64,000 bases of DNA from assembly GCA_027488845.1 (NCBI GenBank), contig JAIYBC010000042.1:62001-126000 (forward strand), in the 5' to 3' direction. This DNA is from Verrucomicrobiales bacterium (GTDB lineage: Bacteria; Verrucomicrobiota; Verrucomicrobiia; Limisphaerales; UBA9464). Within the stretch, counting starts at the first letter, position 1. Each line of letters starts with the position of its first letter. The notes below the pieces were generated by a model. The model searched no databases. It was given only the letters and a program-made list of their open reading frames with translations, and was not told the origin of the DNA. The position numbers and the translations under genes were made by a program. Positions 36,256 through 44,708 of this stretch are shown one piece after another.

Positions 36256-38451
36256 TCAATACCGGCACCGGATCACTTCATGGACGTCCTCCACCGTCAC
36301 CTCCACCCGGTTGCCCCGCCGCTTCAGGCGCGTGCCCGGGTTCCAGGCCTTGGCGCCCTTCAGGCCGTCCCGGACCTCGATGACGGCCCGGAACATCGGA
36401 CGGTCCTCGATCAAGCCCGGCAGCACATAGGGACGCTCCTTCACCGGAGTGGTCTGCGGGGTGGCGTTGTAGGCGATGAAGTGGACGCGCAACGTCCGCG
36501 TCGCCGGGTCGTCCGTCACCACCGCCTCGACGTTGGACGGCGCCTCGATCCGGACCCGTGGTGCCGGCCGCAGGAAGCGGATGGCGTTGGCGAGGAGGCG
36601 CCGGGCCTCGACGACATGGTGTTCGCCCGCCGTGGCGACGTCGGGTGAGGCGGCGATGGTGACCACCGTGCCCTTGCCGACGGCGTTCACCAGGACCGCC
36701 GGTCCGACCGCCTGACGCGCGCTCAACGGCCAGTCCGCGTTGTAGCCGTCCGGATTCGCGAGCGAGCCCCGGTGCGAATCCATCAGTTCGCCGAACGCCC
36801 GCGCCGTGGTGGGCTCGTACACCGTCGCCGGCCCCCGCACCAGTAACGGCCAATCGGCGCGGATCCCCGCAGACAACGCCGCCGCAGTCCCGCCGCCCTC
36901 GGGGAGCCGAACCCAGTTGTCCGGCGTCCCCATCCGGCGGACCGCCTTGGCCCCGATCAGCGTTTCCAGGCTCCCGTTCGTCAGCGGCTTCCCCAACGGA
37001 TCGAACTGCCCGCCGTGTCCGGTCAGGACGAGGTGTCCGCCGTCCTCCACGTACCGCCGCAGCAGCCCCAGCTCGCGTTCCGAGACGATCCCCACGTTCG
37101 GCAGGCACACCACCGGGAACCGCCCCAGCGCTTCCGCCGTCAGGTTCTCATCGAACAGGAAGCCGAAGCCGAGGTGCTCATACACGCAGGCCTTGTGCGC
37201 CCCCTGGACGGCCTGGAACCACGGCGCCGGCGTGGCGCGTCCGATTGCGTCGCGGGAACGCACGCTGAAGAGCAGGCCGACGTCGCGGACCGGCACATGG
37301 CCGAACTCGCTCCGCTTGGCGCGCGCCTCGCCGAGCACCGCGCCCATGCGCTCGTAGGCCACCGGATCCAGCCGGCCGTCGTAGGCCGTCTTGTCGATCA
37401 TCGTCACGAAGGCCCCGTGGGCCAGCAACGTCGACATCTCCCACCGCATGTCGTGCAGCGGCCGGGTCGTCTGGTCGTGGTACATCCGCACGCCCCGCTG
37501 GATCGCCACCTGGAACGGCTTGCCCGGAGTCGCCGCCCGGTACCACTCGGCGTTGAAGCTCGCCGACAGCGCCCCGAAGGCCCACAGCCCCGCTTCGCCG
37601 GTCACGAAGTCTCCGTTCCCCGCATGCGCCACCGGGGTCTGGCCCACCTCCCACGAGAAGGGCGGGTTGCCGTGGTAGTTGAAGTCCACCGTCGCCCGCG
37701 GATCGAGGCCGCGGACGTGCTCGGTCAGCATCTTCTCGAAGCGATCACTCGTGGCGTAGCGGAACTGCAGCATCCGTTCCCAATCCTCGCTGCCCCATTC
37801 GATCGACTTCGGCATCGGACGTCCGTGCTCGTCGCGGTACCGCTCCTCGCAATGCCGACACCAGCAGCCGTGCGGCGCGCCGAAGCCCTGGTCGACCATG
37901 TCCAGATGGAAGCCAGCCAAGCCGTAGGCCGTCATCTCGGCCAACAGCGCCTTCACGGCGTTCGTGTAGGGCGAGTTGAAGCAGACCAGCGAGTCGATCG
38001 GCTTGCCGTCCGCCTGTCGCATCTTCCACTCCGGATGTTCCCGCAGCTCGTGCGCCGGGTACTGGAGCTGGCAGTACGCGATCAACGGCAGGTGGTGCCG
38101 ACGGGCCTCGTCCACCGCCTCCCGCAACACGTCGCGGTTCCCCAGCCCGACCGGCCGCGGCACCCGCTTCGAGTCGTGGAAGGTGAAGTCGCCGTCCCGC
38201 ACCCAGATCACCAGGTACTCGGCCTTCGCCGCCACGCTCCGCCGCACGATCTCCGCGCCATCGAAGTCGCGCGCGTAGTCCGCCGAATGCCGTCCGCCAC
38301 CGAACTGCGCCCCGGTCGGCCCCACCTCCATGCCCACCAGCACCCGCCGATGCCACGGCAGCTCATCGGTGGCCGCGGTGACGACGGACGGGCTTCCCGC
38401 CACGGCGGCGAGCAGGAGGGCCAGGAGGTTTCGAAGCGGGGTTCGGTTCAT
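36256..38451 (-). CDS. Secreted glycosidase-like TIM-barrel protein with beta-galactosidase trimerisation-like domain
   Basis: 731 residues with signal peptide MNRTPLRNLLALLLAAVAGSPSVVTA. Residues about 35-400 form a TIM barrel of the GH42/alpha-amylase-like group (AEYLVIWVRDGDF, LPLIAYCQLQYPAHEL, GLAGFHLDMVDQGFGAPHGCWCRHCEERY, VDFNYHGNPP). Residues about 430-640 resemble the beta-galactosidase trimerisation domain (VCLPNVGIVSERELGLLRRYVEDGGHLVLTG). The C-terminus is a beta domain. Candidates for catalytic acids are the Asp in FHLDMVDQ and a Glu in VTGEAGLW; these are not certain. Convergent with the PA14/LamG gene. A fragment of a second copy lies at 28795-28965. Confidence 0.72.
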   Translation of the reverse strand: MNRTPLRNLLALLLAAVAGSPSVVTAATDELPWHRRVLVGMEVGPTGAQFGGGRHSADYARDFDGAEIVRRSVAAKAEYLVIWVRDGDFTFHDSKRVPRPVGLGNRDVLREAVDEARRHHLPLIAYCQLQYPAHELREHPEWKMRQADGKPIDSLVCFNSPYTNAVKALLAEMTAYGLAGFHLDMVDQGFGAPHGCWCRHCEERYRDEHGRPMPKSIEWGSEDWERMLQFRYATSDRFEKMLTEHVRGLDPRATVDFNYHGNPPFSWEVGQTPVAHAGNGDFVTGEAGLWAFGALSASFNAEWYRAATPGKPFQVAIQRGVRMYHDQTTRPLHDMRWEMSTLLAHGAFVTMIDKTAYDGRLDPVAYERMGAVLGEARAKRSEFGHVPVRDVGLLFSVRSRDAIGRATPAPWFQAVQGAHKACVYEHLGFGFLFDENLTAEALGRFPVVCLPNVGIVSERELGLLRRYVEDGGHLVLTGHGGQFDPLGKPLTNGSLETLIGAKAVRRMGTPDNWVRLPEGGGTAAALSAGIRADWPLLVRGPATVYEPTTARAFGELMDSHRGSLANPDGYNADWPLSARQAVGPAVLVNAVGKGTVVTIAASPDVATAGEHHVVEARRLLANAIRFLRPAPRVRIEAPSNVEAVVTDDPATRTLRVHFIAYNATPQTTPVKERPYVLPGLIEDRPMFRAVIEVRDGLKGAKAWNPGTRLKRRGNRVEVTVEDVHEVIRCRY

Positions 38452-38475
38452 GATGGAAACGTCGTCGTTGGCCGT

Positions 38476-40575
38476 TCAGGGCTTCCGCACCAGGCGTCGG
38501 AGCACCGCGAGGTCCTCCGGGTTGCGGCCCGGATCGAAGCCGAGCGCGTCTTCCTCCGAGACCAGCATCCGCCGCCGGGCCTCGATGCGCCCGCGCTCCC
38601 CCGCATCGACCGCCGCCACGTACACCGCCACCCGGTTCGCCCGGTCCCGGAACTCCACGGCGCCGTCCACGATCCGGTGTTCCACCCGCGTGGTGCCGTC
38701 GGCGTCCACCCGGAACACCTCCACCGGGTTTCCGAGGAACGTGGGCAGGGGGAAGTTGAAGGTCGTCTCCCGGGGCGCCCCGAACCGGAACTCCCGCTCC
38801 CGCGGATCCGGGACGTAGGCGAGGTCCAACGCGACCAGCAGCGCGCCCCGCGGACCCGCCACGACGTCGAGGTCCCAGTCCGGCGCGCCGTCCCGCATCA
38901 CCCGCCGATGGTGCGTTGCGTCCCCCTCGAGGAAGTGCTCCTCCAGCATCCGGATCTCCCGGCCCACCCGGGTCATCGGCTCGATCAGGTCCGGGAAGGC
39001 CACCAGGGAACGTACGCTCAGGTTGAACCAGTAGAGCGAGGTGATCCGGCTCGCGAGCGCGTGCCACGCCTGGAGCCGCAGTTCGTCCGGGGTCGGGGAG
39101 CCGCGCTTCCGGCCGCCGTACCCGTTCCAGTCGTGGTGCGGTCCCTGCGACCAGTAGGCGATCGCTCGGGGACGGTTCAGGTCCCGCAGCGACCGCGTCA
39201 TCTCGCCGATGGTCTCCAGCGGCGCGCCCCAGCGGATCCGCTCGCCTCCCCACCGTTCGTACTGGGCCCACGCGTCGGGCGACGGCGCCGTGACCCGGTA
39301 GGCGTCGTAGTGCGGGAAGTCCGTCAGGCCCGCGTAGAACCGCCAGACCCGCTCCTCGCTGTGGGTCAGCGACGTCGGCAGCCGCGTGGACGCATAGGGC
39401 GCCATCGCCTTCCAGCAGTCCTGAGGAGGCACCGGCTTCCCGCCGCCGTACTGGGGTTCGCCCAAGAATTCCACCGCATGGACCCGCGGCAACATGGCGT
39501 CGGTGTCGTAGCGCCCCACCGGCGTCAACGCGGAGAAGTACTTCAGCGGGTACCGCGAATACAGGCCGTCGGGTCCGGTCCGGTCGGTGTACCCGGGTTG
39601 TTCCTGGATCTGCGCCGTGTTCACGTGGACCCGACGCAGGGTCTTGTGGAACGCCTCGGATTCCAGCGGCTTCCCCTCGCCGCCTCCCGCCTCCTGGACC
39701 CAGCCGCCGCTGATGTCGAAGGCCTCCCGCCGGACCCGTTGATGCGCCCAGAGCGTCGTCGGCCGCCCACCGTCGTCCAGCAGCCGCAGCTCGATCGCGG
39801 CATGGGTCAGGGGCAACGGGCCCGTCGCCACCCGCACCACCCCGCGGCCGCCCGCTGGAATCCTCCCGTCGGCCGGGAACCGCCCGAGCCCATCGCGGAT
39901 CCACGGCTGCGACAGGAGGACCCTCCAGGTCGCGTTGCCCGCCGGCAGCCACAGCCGGCACGCGTCCAGGCGCAGCGTCCCCGCGCCTCGGTTCACCACA
40001 TGGAGGACCATCGAGTCCGGTTGGACCGACTCGCGGGGTCCGAGGAACGTCACCGCTGACAACCAGGCCGCCGGACCGTCGATCGACACTGTCAGACGTT
40101 CCGTGGCCGCGTCGTCGATGCCGACATCGGTGCCCGCACCCGTGCCGGAGCCGGAACCGGGCAAGGTCACCTCGAGTGCGGCCTGGGTGTTCGTGCCCCA
40201 GTCGGCCCGTTTGCCGTTCCACTTCCACACCGTCATCGCGCCCGGCGGCAGCGTGATGGGGTCGCCGCCCCAGGCCGACGGCAGTTCGTGCCAGGCCCAG
40301 GCGTCGTCGCGCAACAGCTCCTCCGGGGTGCGTCCGCGCAGCCGGATCGGGGCCGAGGCGGGGAGGACCAGCGGACGGTCCGAGGCGTTCCTCAGGAACA
40401 GCTCCACCCGGGCGCCGAGGCTGAAGTCGGCCTTCTGCCGGTACCGCATCTCGGTGGACTGGACGTGTGGGACGACCTGGACCCCGTCCAGCGAGAGGGT
40501 CGCAGCCGAGACCGCGGATACCGCCGACAGGAGCCAGGTCATCGCCGGCTGCAGGCGGAGGCGGGGGAACCGCAT
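38476..40575 (-). CDS. Large exported protein, probably carbohydrate-active, no family assigned
   Basis: 699 residues from ATG 40575 with signal peptide MRFPRLRLQPAMTWLLSAVSAVSA; an ATG at 40662 would add 29 basic residues. Residues about 30-330 are beta-rich with Ig-like repeats (RVELFLRNASDRPLVLPASAP, LHVVNRGAGTLRLDACRLWLPAGN). Residues about 370-560 could be a barrel (AVEFLGEPQYGG, AIAYWSQGPHHDWNGYGG, WHALASRITSLYWFNL). The C-terminal part is again beta-rich. It follows, 24 nt upstream on the same strand, the TIM-barrel gene, so the pair forms an operon. No catalytic residues are identified. Confidence 0.55.
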   Translation of the reverse strand: MRFPRLRLQPAMTWLLSAVSAVSAATLSLDGVQVVPHVQSTEMRYRQKADFSLGARVELFLRNASDRPLVLPASAPIRLRGRTPEELLRDDAWAWHELPSAWGGDPITLPPGAMTVWKWNGKRADWGTNTQAALEVTLPGSGSGTGAGTDVGIDDAATERLTVSIDGPAAWLSAVTFLGPRESVQPDSMVLHVVNRGAGTLRLDACRLWLPAGNATWRVLLSQPWIRDGLGRFPADGRIPAGGRGVVRVATGPLPLTHAAIELRLLDDGGRPTTLWAHQRVRREAFDISGGWVQEAGGGEGKPLESEAFHKTLRRVHVNTAQIQEQPGYTDRTGPDGLYSRYPLKYFSALTPVGRYDTDAMLPRVHAVEFLGEPQYGGGKPVPPQDCWKAMAPYASTRLPTSLTHSEERVWRFYAGLTDFPHYDAYRVTAPSPDAWAQYERWGGERIRWGAPLETIGEMTRSLRDLNRPRAIAYWSQGPHHDWNGYGGRKRGSPTPDELRLQAWHALASRITSLYWFNLSVRSLVAFPDLIEPMTRVGREIRMLEEHFLEGDATHHRRVMRDGAPDWDLDVVAGPRGALLVALDLAYVPDPREREFRFGAPRETTFNFPLPTFLGNPVEVFRVDADGTTRVEHRIVDGAVEFRDRANRVAVYVAAVDAGERGRIEARRRMLVSEEDALGFDPGRNPEDLAVLRRLVRKP

Positions 40576-40749
40576 CCGGAACGCGGTCGGACGAGCCGCG
40601 CGGAACGGGCGTCGTTCAACGGCCTTGGAAGCAGCGGCCGTGGCAAGGAAACGGTTCGGCATGCGAGGAAGACGGGGGCTTGGAGAAACCATGCCGAGCC
40701 CCCTTGCTTCAGGACAGTCCCGGATGGTGACGAATCCGGATGCGGGTGG

Positions 40750-40769
40750 CCGCGGCCGCCCGGCCGCGG
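40750..40769. repeat. 8-bp-stem hairpin repeat, GCCC loop
   Basis: Perfect hairpin CCGCGGCC, loop GCCC, GGCCGCGG, followed by a CCCCCC tract and the TTCCGCATCC stretch. Same architecture as 27458-27477, 43651-43670 and 43813-43832, with a different stem. The remaining 40576-41090 DNA holds the direct repeat below and no gene. Confidence 0.75.
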
Positions 40770-40908
40770 TCCCCCCTTCCGCATCCGGAACAAGGACCGT
40801 CCCCACGCAAACCCGCCAAGCCGCGAACGGCGCACGGGATACGGACGGAGGAAGCCGCATCCCCGTCGGTGCCCGGTTCCGCGTACGGAAACGCCCGGTC
40901 GCACCGTC

Positions 40909-41028
40909 TCCTCCGCGGCTTGGCGTTTTTGCGTGCCAATCCCTTCTGGATCGCTGCTGCCAAAGCGGCGGAGGGCCGCCGCACTCCAAGACCCTGGCGG
41001 ACTTCCTCGGCGACGGACGGCGGACTTG
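40909..41028. repeat. Direct repeat (about 120 bp) left of the PIN/HTH module, with a 7-bp-stem hairpin
   Basis: About 80 percent of positions match 42250-42368 in the same order: CTCCGC, GCGTTTTTGCGTGCCAA (GCGCTTTTGCGTGCCAA in the other), CCCTTCTG, then a shared core of hairpin GCGGCGG/CCGCCGC (loop AGGG) and ACTCCAAGACCCTGGCGG. The two copies bracket the toxin-antitoxin genes at 41091-42097. The hairpin at 40965-40982 is of the same REP family as those at 542-792. Confidence 0.8.
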
Positions 41029-41090
41029 AGGCAAGACCTGTCCTTGGAGCTTCCCGATGAAGGGCACCGCCGCTGCAGAGGTTCCCGGCG

Positions 41091-41645
41091 TTACTTGGCC
41101 AGATCCAGCAGCACCAGGGACGAGAACCTCGGGATCACGGTTCCAAGCCGCAGGAGGACATCCTCCGTCTCCATTCCTCGGCGCCCGGCGATTTCCCCCA
41201 GCACTACGAAGACCTGTTTGGGTTCCAGTTCGTAGAGGGTGACCAGATAGTCGTCCGGATGGACGGCTCGGATCCCATGCTCCTGGAGGTGTTCCTGGGC
41301 GAAATGTCTCAGGTTGAAGGTCAGGATGATCGCGCATCCGCCGCAGATGGCGGCCGCCAGGACGTGCCGGTCCTTTTCGTCGTTGGTGAGCGTCGGGATG
41401 AACCTTTCGTACCCGTTCACTGCCGCTTCCGGAAATCCGGCCATGACCTCCTTCTGGAAGAGCTCCACCAGACGGACGGGCCACCCCAGTTTGTTCCGGT
41501 GGGTGCGTTCCACTTCCGCAAGGATTCCCATGGACCAATGCGGAACGAACAGTCTCGGCCGCTCCGCCAGTCTCAGCAGGAGATCACACACGCCTTGGTT
41601 GGCCAGCACACAGGCGTCGATCAGCACGTGGAAATCCGCCCTCAC
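41091..41645 (-). CDS. PIN-domain toxin
   Basis: 184 residues. The catalytic acids are Asp in LIDACVLAN near residue 10, Glu in AEVERTHRNK near 45, Asp in DEKDRHVLAAAI near 92, and the last position is Asn in TFNLRHF. The C-terminal 60 residues (LEPKQVFVVLGEIAGRRG) extend beyond a minimal PIN fold. PIN toxins are RNases neutralised by a cognate antitoxin. The gene overlaps its HTH partner by 4 nt, in antitoxin-first order. The pair lies between two direct repeats and may have moved as a unit. Confidence 0.82.
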   Translation of the reverse strand: MRADFHVLIDACVLANQGVCDLLLRLAERPRLFVPHWSMGILAEVERTHRNKLGWPVRLVELFQKEVMAGFPEAAVNGYERFIPTLTNDEKDRHVLAAAICGGCAIILTFNLRHFAQEHLQEHGIRAVHPDDYLVTLYELEPKQVFVVLGEIAGRRGMETEDVLLRLGTVIPRFSSLVLLDLAK

Positions 41646-42097
41646 TCGTCACCCTTGTAGTCGGAGAAGTAGAGGCCTTCCTTCGCCACCTCATCCGTCA
41701 GTCGCGACAACGACTCCCGGCGCACCGTGTCCCGCTTCCGCTCATACTCCAGAAGGTCCTTGAAGGTCACCCGTCGATGCGTGCCGACGCGATGGAAGGG
41801 GATCTCACCCTTCTCGAGGAGTCCCACGAAGAACTGGCGGGACATGCCGAGGTGGTTCGCGGCGGCCTGCGTGGTGAAAGCCTCGTCCTCGGGGAGCATC
41901 ACGATCGCCTTCTTCTCCGACATCAGGCGCACGATGCGGGAGAAGTGCTGGAGCAGGACGGCCGGGATCTCGGTCTGTTGGCCTTGCTCGTCCACCAGCA
42001 GCACATGCCCCGGGCGAGCGAAGGCGCGGGCCACCTTCTCGATCTGCTCGGCTGGAATGAGAGACGGGTCCAGCCGGTTGGCGCGGTTCGTCAGCAT
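41642..42097 (-). CDS. HTH/excisionase-type antitoxin partner of the PIN toxin
   Basis: 151 residues from ATG 42097; longer upstream frames run into the direct repeat and are rejected. The central region (FTTQAAANHLGMSRQFFVGLLEKGEIPFHRVGTHRRVTFKDLLEYE) is a MerR/excisionase-type winged helix, the DNA-binding part. The N-terminal 60 residues are helical and the C-terminal tail (RRESLSRLTDEVAKEGLYF) is acidic enough to wrap the toxin. The family is often annotated as an excisionase but the 4-nt overlap with a PIN gene marks it as an antitoxin that also represses the operon. Confidence 0.75.
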   Translation of the reverse strand: MLTNRANRLDPSLIPAEQIEKVARAFARPGHVLLVDEQGQQTEIPAVLLQHFSRIVRLMSEKKAIVMLPEDEAFTTQAAANHLGMSRQFFVGLLEKGEIPFHRVGTHRRVTFKDLLEYERKRDTVRRESLSRLTDEVAKEGLYFSDYKGDE

Positions 42098-42249
42098 GCG
42101 GGAAATGTATCGACGATTCCGGCCTCCCCTCAAGCAACAAACGCTACAACCGCCACAAACACCATACTCGACGCCAAGCTGGGACGATACCCATTCCGAT
42201 TCCAACCAGTTCAAAGTCAGGTGCTTGGATCGAATGCGGATGATCATCC

Positions 42250-42368
42250 TCCTCCGCAGCTTTGCGCTTTTGCGTGCCAAGCCCTTCTGCACCGTCACGG
42301 CCGAAGCGGCGGAGGGCCGCCGCACTCCAAGACCCTGGCGGACTTCCCAGGCGGCGGACGACGGACCC
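42250..42368. repeat. Direct repeat right of the PIN/HTH module, with a 7-bp-stem hairpin
   Basis: Second copy of the repeat at 40909-41028, same orientation. Its hairpin at 42306-42323 is GCGGCGG/CCGCCGC with loop AGGG, identical to that of the left copy. Confidence 0.8.
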
Positions 42369-42423
42369 GCGCTGGTCCCGCTGACCGGACCTCTTCCAAC
42401 GCCAGAATCCGCTCGGGGTATTT

Positions 42424-42471
42424 TGTTAAAGAAAATGACGATTTCCTTTAACAGGAAATTCCTTATTAAAG
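42424..42471. promoter_or_regulatory. Operator-like inverted repeat before the Fic gene
   Basis: TGTTAAAG at 42424-42431 and its exact complement CTTTAACA at 42446-42453, with further near-symmetric bases between them, and a third related half-site TTATTAAAG at 42463-42471. The Fic start is 10 nt further on. This AT-rich island in GC-rich DNA is a promoter and operator candidate. The Fic protein has its own winged-helix domain, which could bind here. Confidence 0.5.
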
Positions 42472-42480
42472 ATTCGAGAC

Positions 42481-43641
42481 ATGACGCGAACGCCGACCGG
42501 TTCCTACCGCGTTTCGACGGCCTCCGGGGAGGCTGTCCGTGCGTTCGTGCCGCTGCCGCTTCCTCCCCATCCGCCACTGGAGATGGACGGTCCGCGGCAG
42601 CGGTTGCTCGAGCGGGCCACCCTCGCGATCGGTCGACTGGATAGCGTCAGCACCTTGCTGCCGGATCCGCACCTGTTCCTGTACTCTTACGTCCGACGGG
42701 AGGCCGTCCTGTCCTCGCAGATCGAGGGGACTCAATCCTCGTTGTCCGACCTCTTGCTCTTCGAGATCGAGGAGATGCCGGGAGTTCCGCAGGACGACGT
42801 CGTGGAGGTGTCCAACTACCTCCGGGCTTTGGAGCATGGGATCTCCCGCCTGCGCGAAGGATTCCCGCTGTCCAATCGGCTGCTCCGGGAAATGCACGGC
42901 GCCCTGATGCAGCGGGGCCGTGGCAGCGACAAACAACCCGGTGAATTCCGACGCAGCCAGAACTGGATCGGCGGAACCCGTCCCGGCAATGCCCACTTCG
43001 TCCCGCCTCCGCCCGAGGAGTTGGAAGCGTGCATGGGTGCCCTCGAAGCCTTCCTCCATGAGGAGTCCAGTCCTCTGCCAATCCTCCTGAAGGCGGCGCT
43101 GGCGCACGTCCAATTCGAGACCCTGCATCCGTTTCTCGACGGCAATGGGCGGCTGGGTCGTCTGCTGATCGCGCTGTTGCTCCACCACGGAGGGCTTCTG
43201 TCCCAACCCCTTCTGTACCTGTCGCTCCACCTCAAGGAGCACCGTTCGACCTACTACGAGTTGCTGGATCGGGTGCGGGCGACGGGCGACTGGGAGGCCT
43301 GGGTGGATTTCTTCCTGGAAGGGGTGGAACAGACCGCCCAAGGCGCGGTCACCACCGCACGCCGACTGGTGGATCTCTTTGAGAAAGACACCCGGCGGAT
43401 CCAGAAGCCGGGACGTTCCGCGGCGAACCATTTGCGGGTGCTCGGAGCGCTCCAGCGTCGACCGATCCTGACCCTGCCGAACCTCTGTCGGGAACTTCCG
43501 ATGACCTTCCCGACTGCCAACAAGGCGATGAAGCACCTGGTTGCCGAAGGGATCGCCCGGGAAATGACCGGACAACGCCGCAACCGCGTCTTCGTCTACG
43601 ACGCCTACCTGGCGATCCTCAACGAAGGCGGCCAACCGTAG
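42481..43641 (+). CDS. Fic-family protein adenylyltransferase with N-terminal inhibitory helix and C-terminal winged helix
   Basis: 386 residues. The active loop HPFLDGNGRLGR is near residue 216, with the catalytic histidine and nucleotide-binding NGR. The inhibitory alpha-helix motif SSQIEGT near residue 78 marks a class II Fic enzyme, whose glutamate blocks ATP binding until relieved. The last 60 residues (LRVLGALQRRPILTLPNLCRELPMTFPTANKAMKHLVAEGIA) form a winged helix. Such enzymes transfer AMP to target proteins; the target is unknown. Start ATG 42481 sits behind an AT-rich inverted repeat. It is followed by hairpin-repeat DNA. Confidence 0.92.
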   Translation: MTRTPTGSYRVSTASGEAVRAFVPLPLPPHPPLEMDGPRQRLLERATLAIGRLDSVSTLLPDPHLFLYSYVRREAVLSSQIEGTQSSLSDLLLFEIEEMPGVPQDDVVEVSNYLRALEHGISRLREGFPLSNRLLREMHGALMQRGRGSDKQPGEFRRSQNWIGGTRPGNAHFVPPPPEELEACMGALEAFLHEESSPLPILLKAALAHVQFETLHPFLDGNGRLGRLLIALLLHHGGLLSQPLLYLSLHLKEHRSTYYELLDRVRATGDWEAWVDFFLEGVEQTAQGAVTTARRLVDLFEKDTRRIQKPGRSAANHLRVLGALQRRPILTLPNLCRELPMTFPTANKAMKHLVAEGIAREMTGQRRNRVFVYDAYLAILNEGGQP

Positions 43642-43650
43642 CCGACGTGG

Positions 43651-43802
43651 CCGCGGCCACCAGGCCGCGGTCTGCTCCCCTTTTCCGAATTCAGGAAGCT
43701 TGTAAGGAAAGCTTCCAGGTCCCCCCCTCCCCGGATCCCCGTCTTCTGCGCAAAAGCTGGGGGAGTGTCGCCGCACTACCCGCTCCCTGCTCTTCGCCGC
43801 CC
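43651..43802. repeat. Composite repeat: 8-bp hairpin plus flank, left copy around the DUF3024 gene
   Basis: Starts with hairpin CCGCGGCC, loop ACCA, GGCCGCGG (43651-43670), then CCGAATTCAGGAAGCTTG, GTCTTCTGCGC and a worn 7-bp hairpin (CGCCGCAC at the end). Much of it recurs at 44566-44708. The two copies lie either side of the DUF3024 gene. The 43642-44047 gap contains no gene. Confidence 0.75.
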
Positions 43803-43812
43803 GCCGACGTGG

Positions 43813-43832
43813 CCGCGGCCGCCCGGCCGCGG
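43813..43832. repeat. 8-bp-stem hairpin repeat, GCCC loop
   Basis: Perfect hairpin CCGCGGCC, loop GCCC, GGCCGCGG, the same stem as 40750-40769, followed again by CCCCC and a TTCGTGAGACC-type stretch. Confidence 0.75.
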
Positions 43833-43913
43833 TCCCCCTCTCTGGATTCGTGAGACCTGGAAGGAGCGCCTCCGAATCCGGCCACAGTCCCCGCTCCCCG
43901 CTTCTTGCCACCC

Positions 43914-43940
43914 GACGCCTGACGCCTGACGCCTGACGCC
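43914..43940. repeat. Minisatellite, 7-bp unit GACGCCT, about four copies
   Basis: Tandem GACGCCT units, the last lacking its final T. Single related units occur in the similar composite DNA at 28091 and 44822. The 7-bp period matches the other arrays although the unit differs. Confidence 0.8.
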
Positions 43941-44047
43941 GAGCCTCCCGCTCCCGGCTCTTTGCTGCCCCGCTGCGGTCGCTCGGAGCGGGGTCCGCTC
44001 CATGTGCTGTCCCTGGGGCTTCCCGGTTGAATTGGCATCGGGAGAGT

Positions 44048-44398
44048 TCAGCCGAAGAAGCAACCGTTGCTGTCCTCGTCAATCACCCGGAGTGCTTCGG
44101 CGAGCGAGTCCGTTTCCGGACAGGGCTGGTAGCGATGCCAATGGCCGTCCGCCCGTTTCCAAAAGAGGCGCCAGACCCGCAGGCGGGGTAGTTGCTGGAC
44201 CTTGGCGATGGGTTGCTCGGTGTGCTCCCCGGGACGATTGAACGCCGGGCGCACGAAGAAGAGCTCGATGGAACGGTCGGTGAACCGCTGGCCCTCGCGG
44301 ACCTTGTCGCGGAGATGCAGCGGAGGACGGCGCTGGGACCAGAACGAGTCCTCCAGAACCTTCAGGTGCTCGGCGATCTCGGTTTCGGTGAAGGCCAT
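44048..44398 (-). CDS. DUF3024 family protein
   Basis: 116 residues starting MAFTETEIAEHLKVLEDSFWSQRRPPLHLRDKVREG and running through ELFFVRPAFNRPGEH to WRLFWKRADGHWHRYQPCP, the layout of DUF3024, a small family of unknown role. The protein is soluble with no membrane segment. It sits alone between two composite direct repeats, so it may have travelled as a cassette. No neighbour suggests a function. Confidence 0.75.
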   Translation of the reverse strand: MAFTETEIAEHLKVLEDSFWSQRRPPLHLRDKVREGQRFTDRSIELFFVRPAFNRPGEHTEQPIAKVQQLPRLRVWRLFWKRADGHWHRYQPCPETDSLAEALRVIDEDSNGCFFG

Positions 44399-44565
44399 GC
44401 CCGAAAGGAACTTGAATCACGCTTCCTTGAGTTCGGCAACCAGGGCGGAGAGGAGGTCGGCGGTGGTGAATCATCCTGATGTCCTGCGCCGCCGAGACGA
44501 TGGCCGATCGGAACCCTTCCCGATGGGGAGTGGAGCGGGGTTCTGGGTTTTCCTTTACAGCCATC

Positions 44566-44708
44566 CCACCAGGCGCGGTCCCCCCCTTTCCGAATTCAGG
44601 AGGCTTGGAAGTATTGCATCCAGATCCGCCCCCGGATCCCGTCTTCTGCGCGAAAGCGGCGGCGGACCGCCGCCGTCACTGCTCTGTGCTCCCCGCTCTC
44701 TGCTGCCA
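44566..44708. repeat. Composite repeat, right copy around the DUF3024 gene, with intact 7-bp hairpin
   Basis: Shares GGCGCGGTC, TTCCGAATTCAGGAGGCTTG, CCCGGATCCC, GTCTTCTGCGC with 43651-43802. Its 3' hairpin at 44656-44673 is intact: GCGGCGG/CCGCCGC with loop CGGA. The interval 44399-44906 holds this repeat and no gene. Confidence 0.75.
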
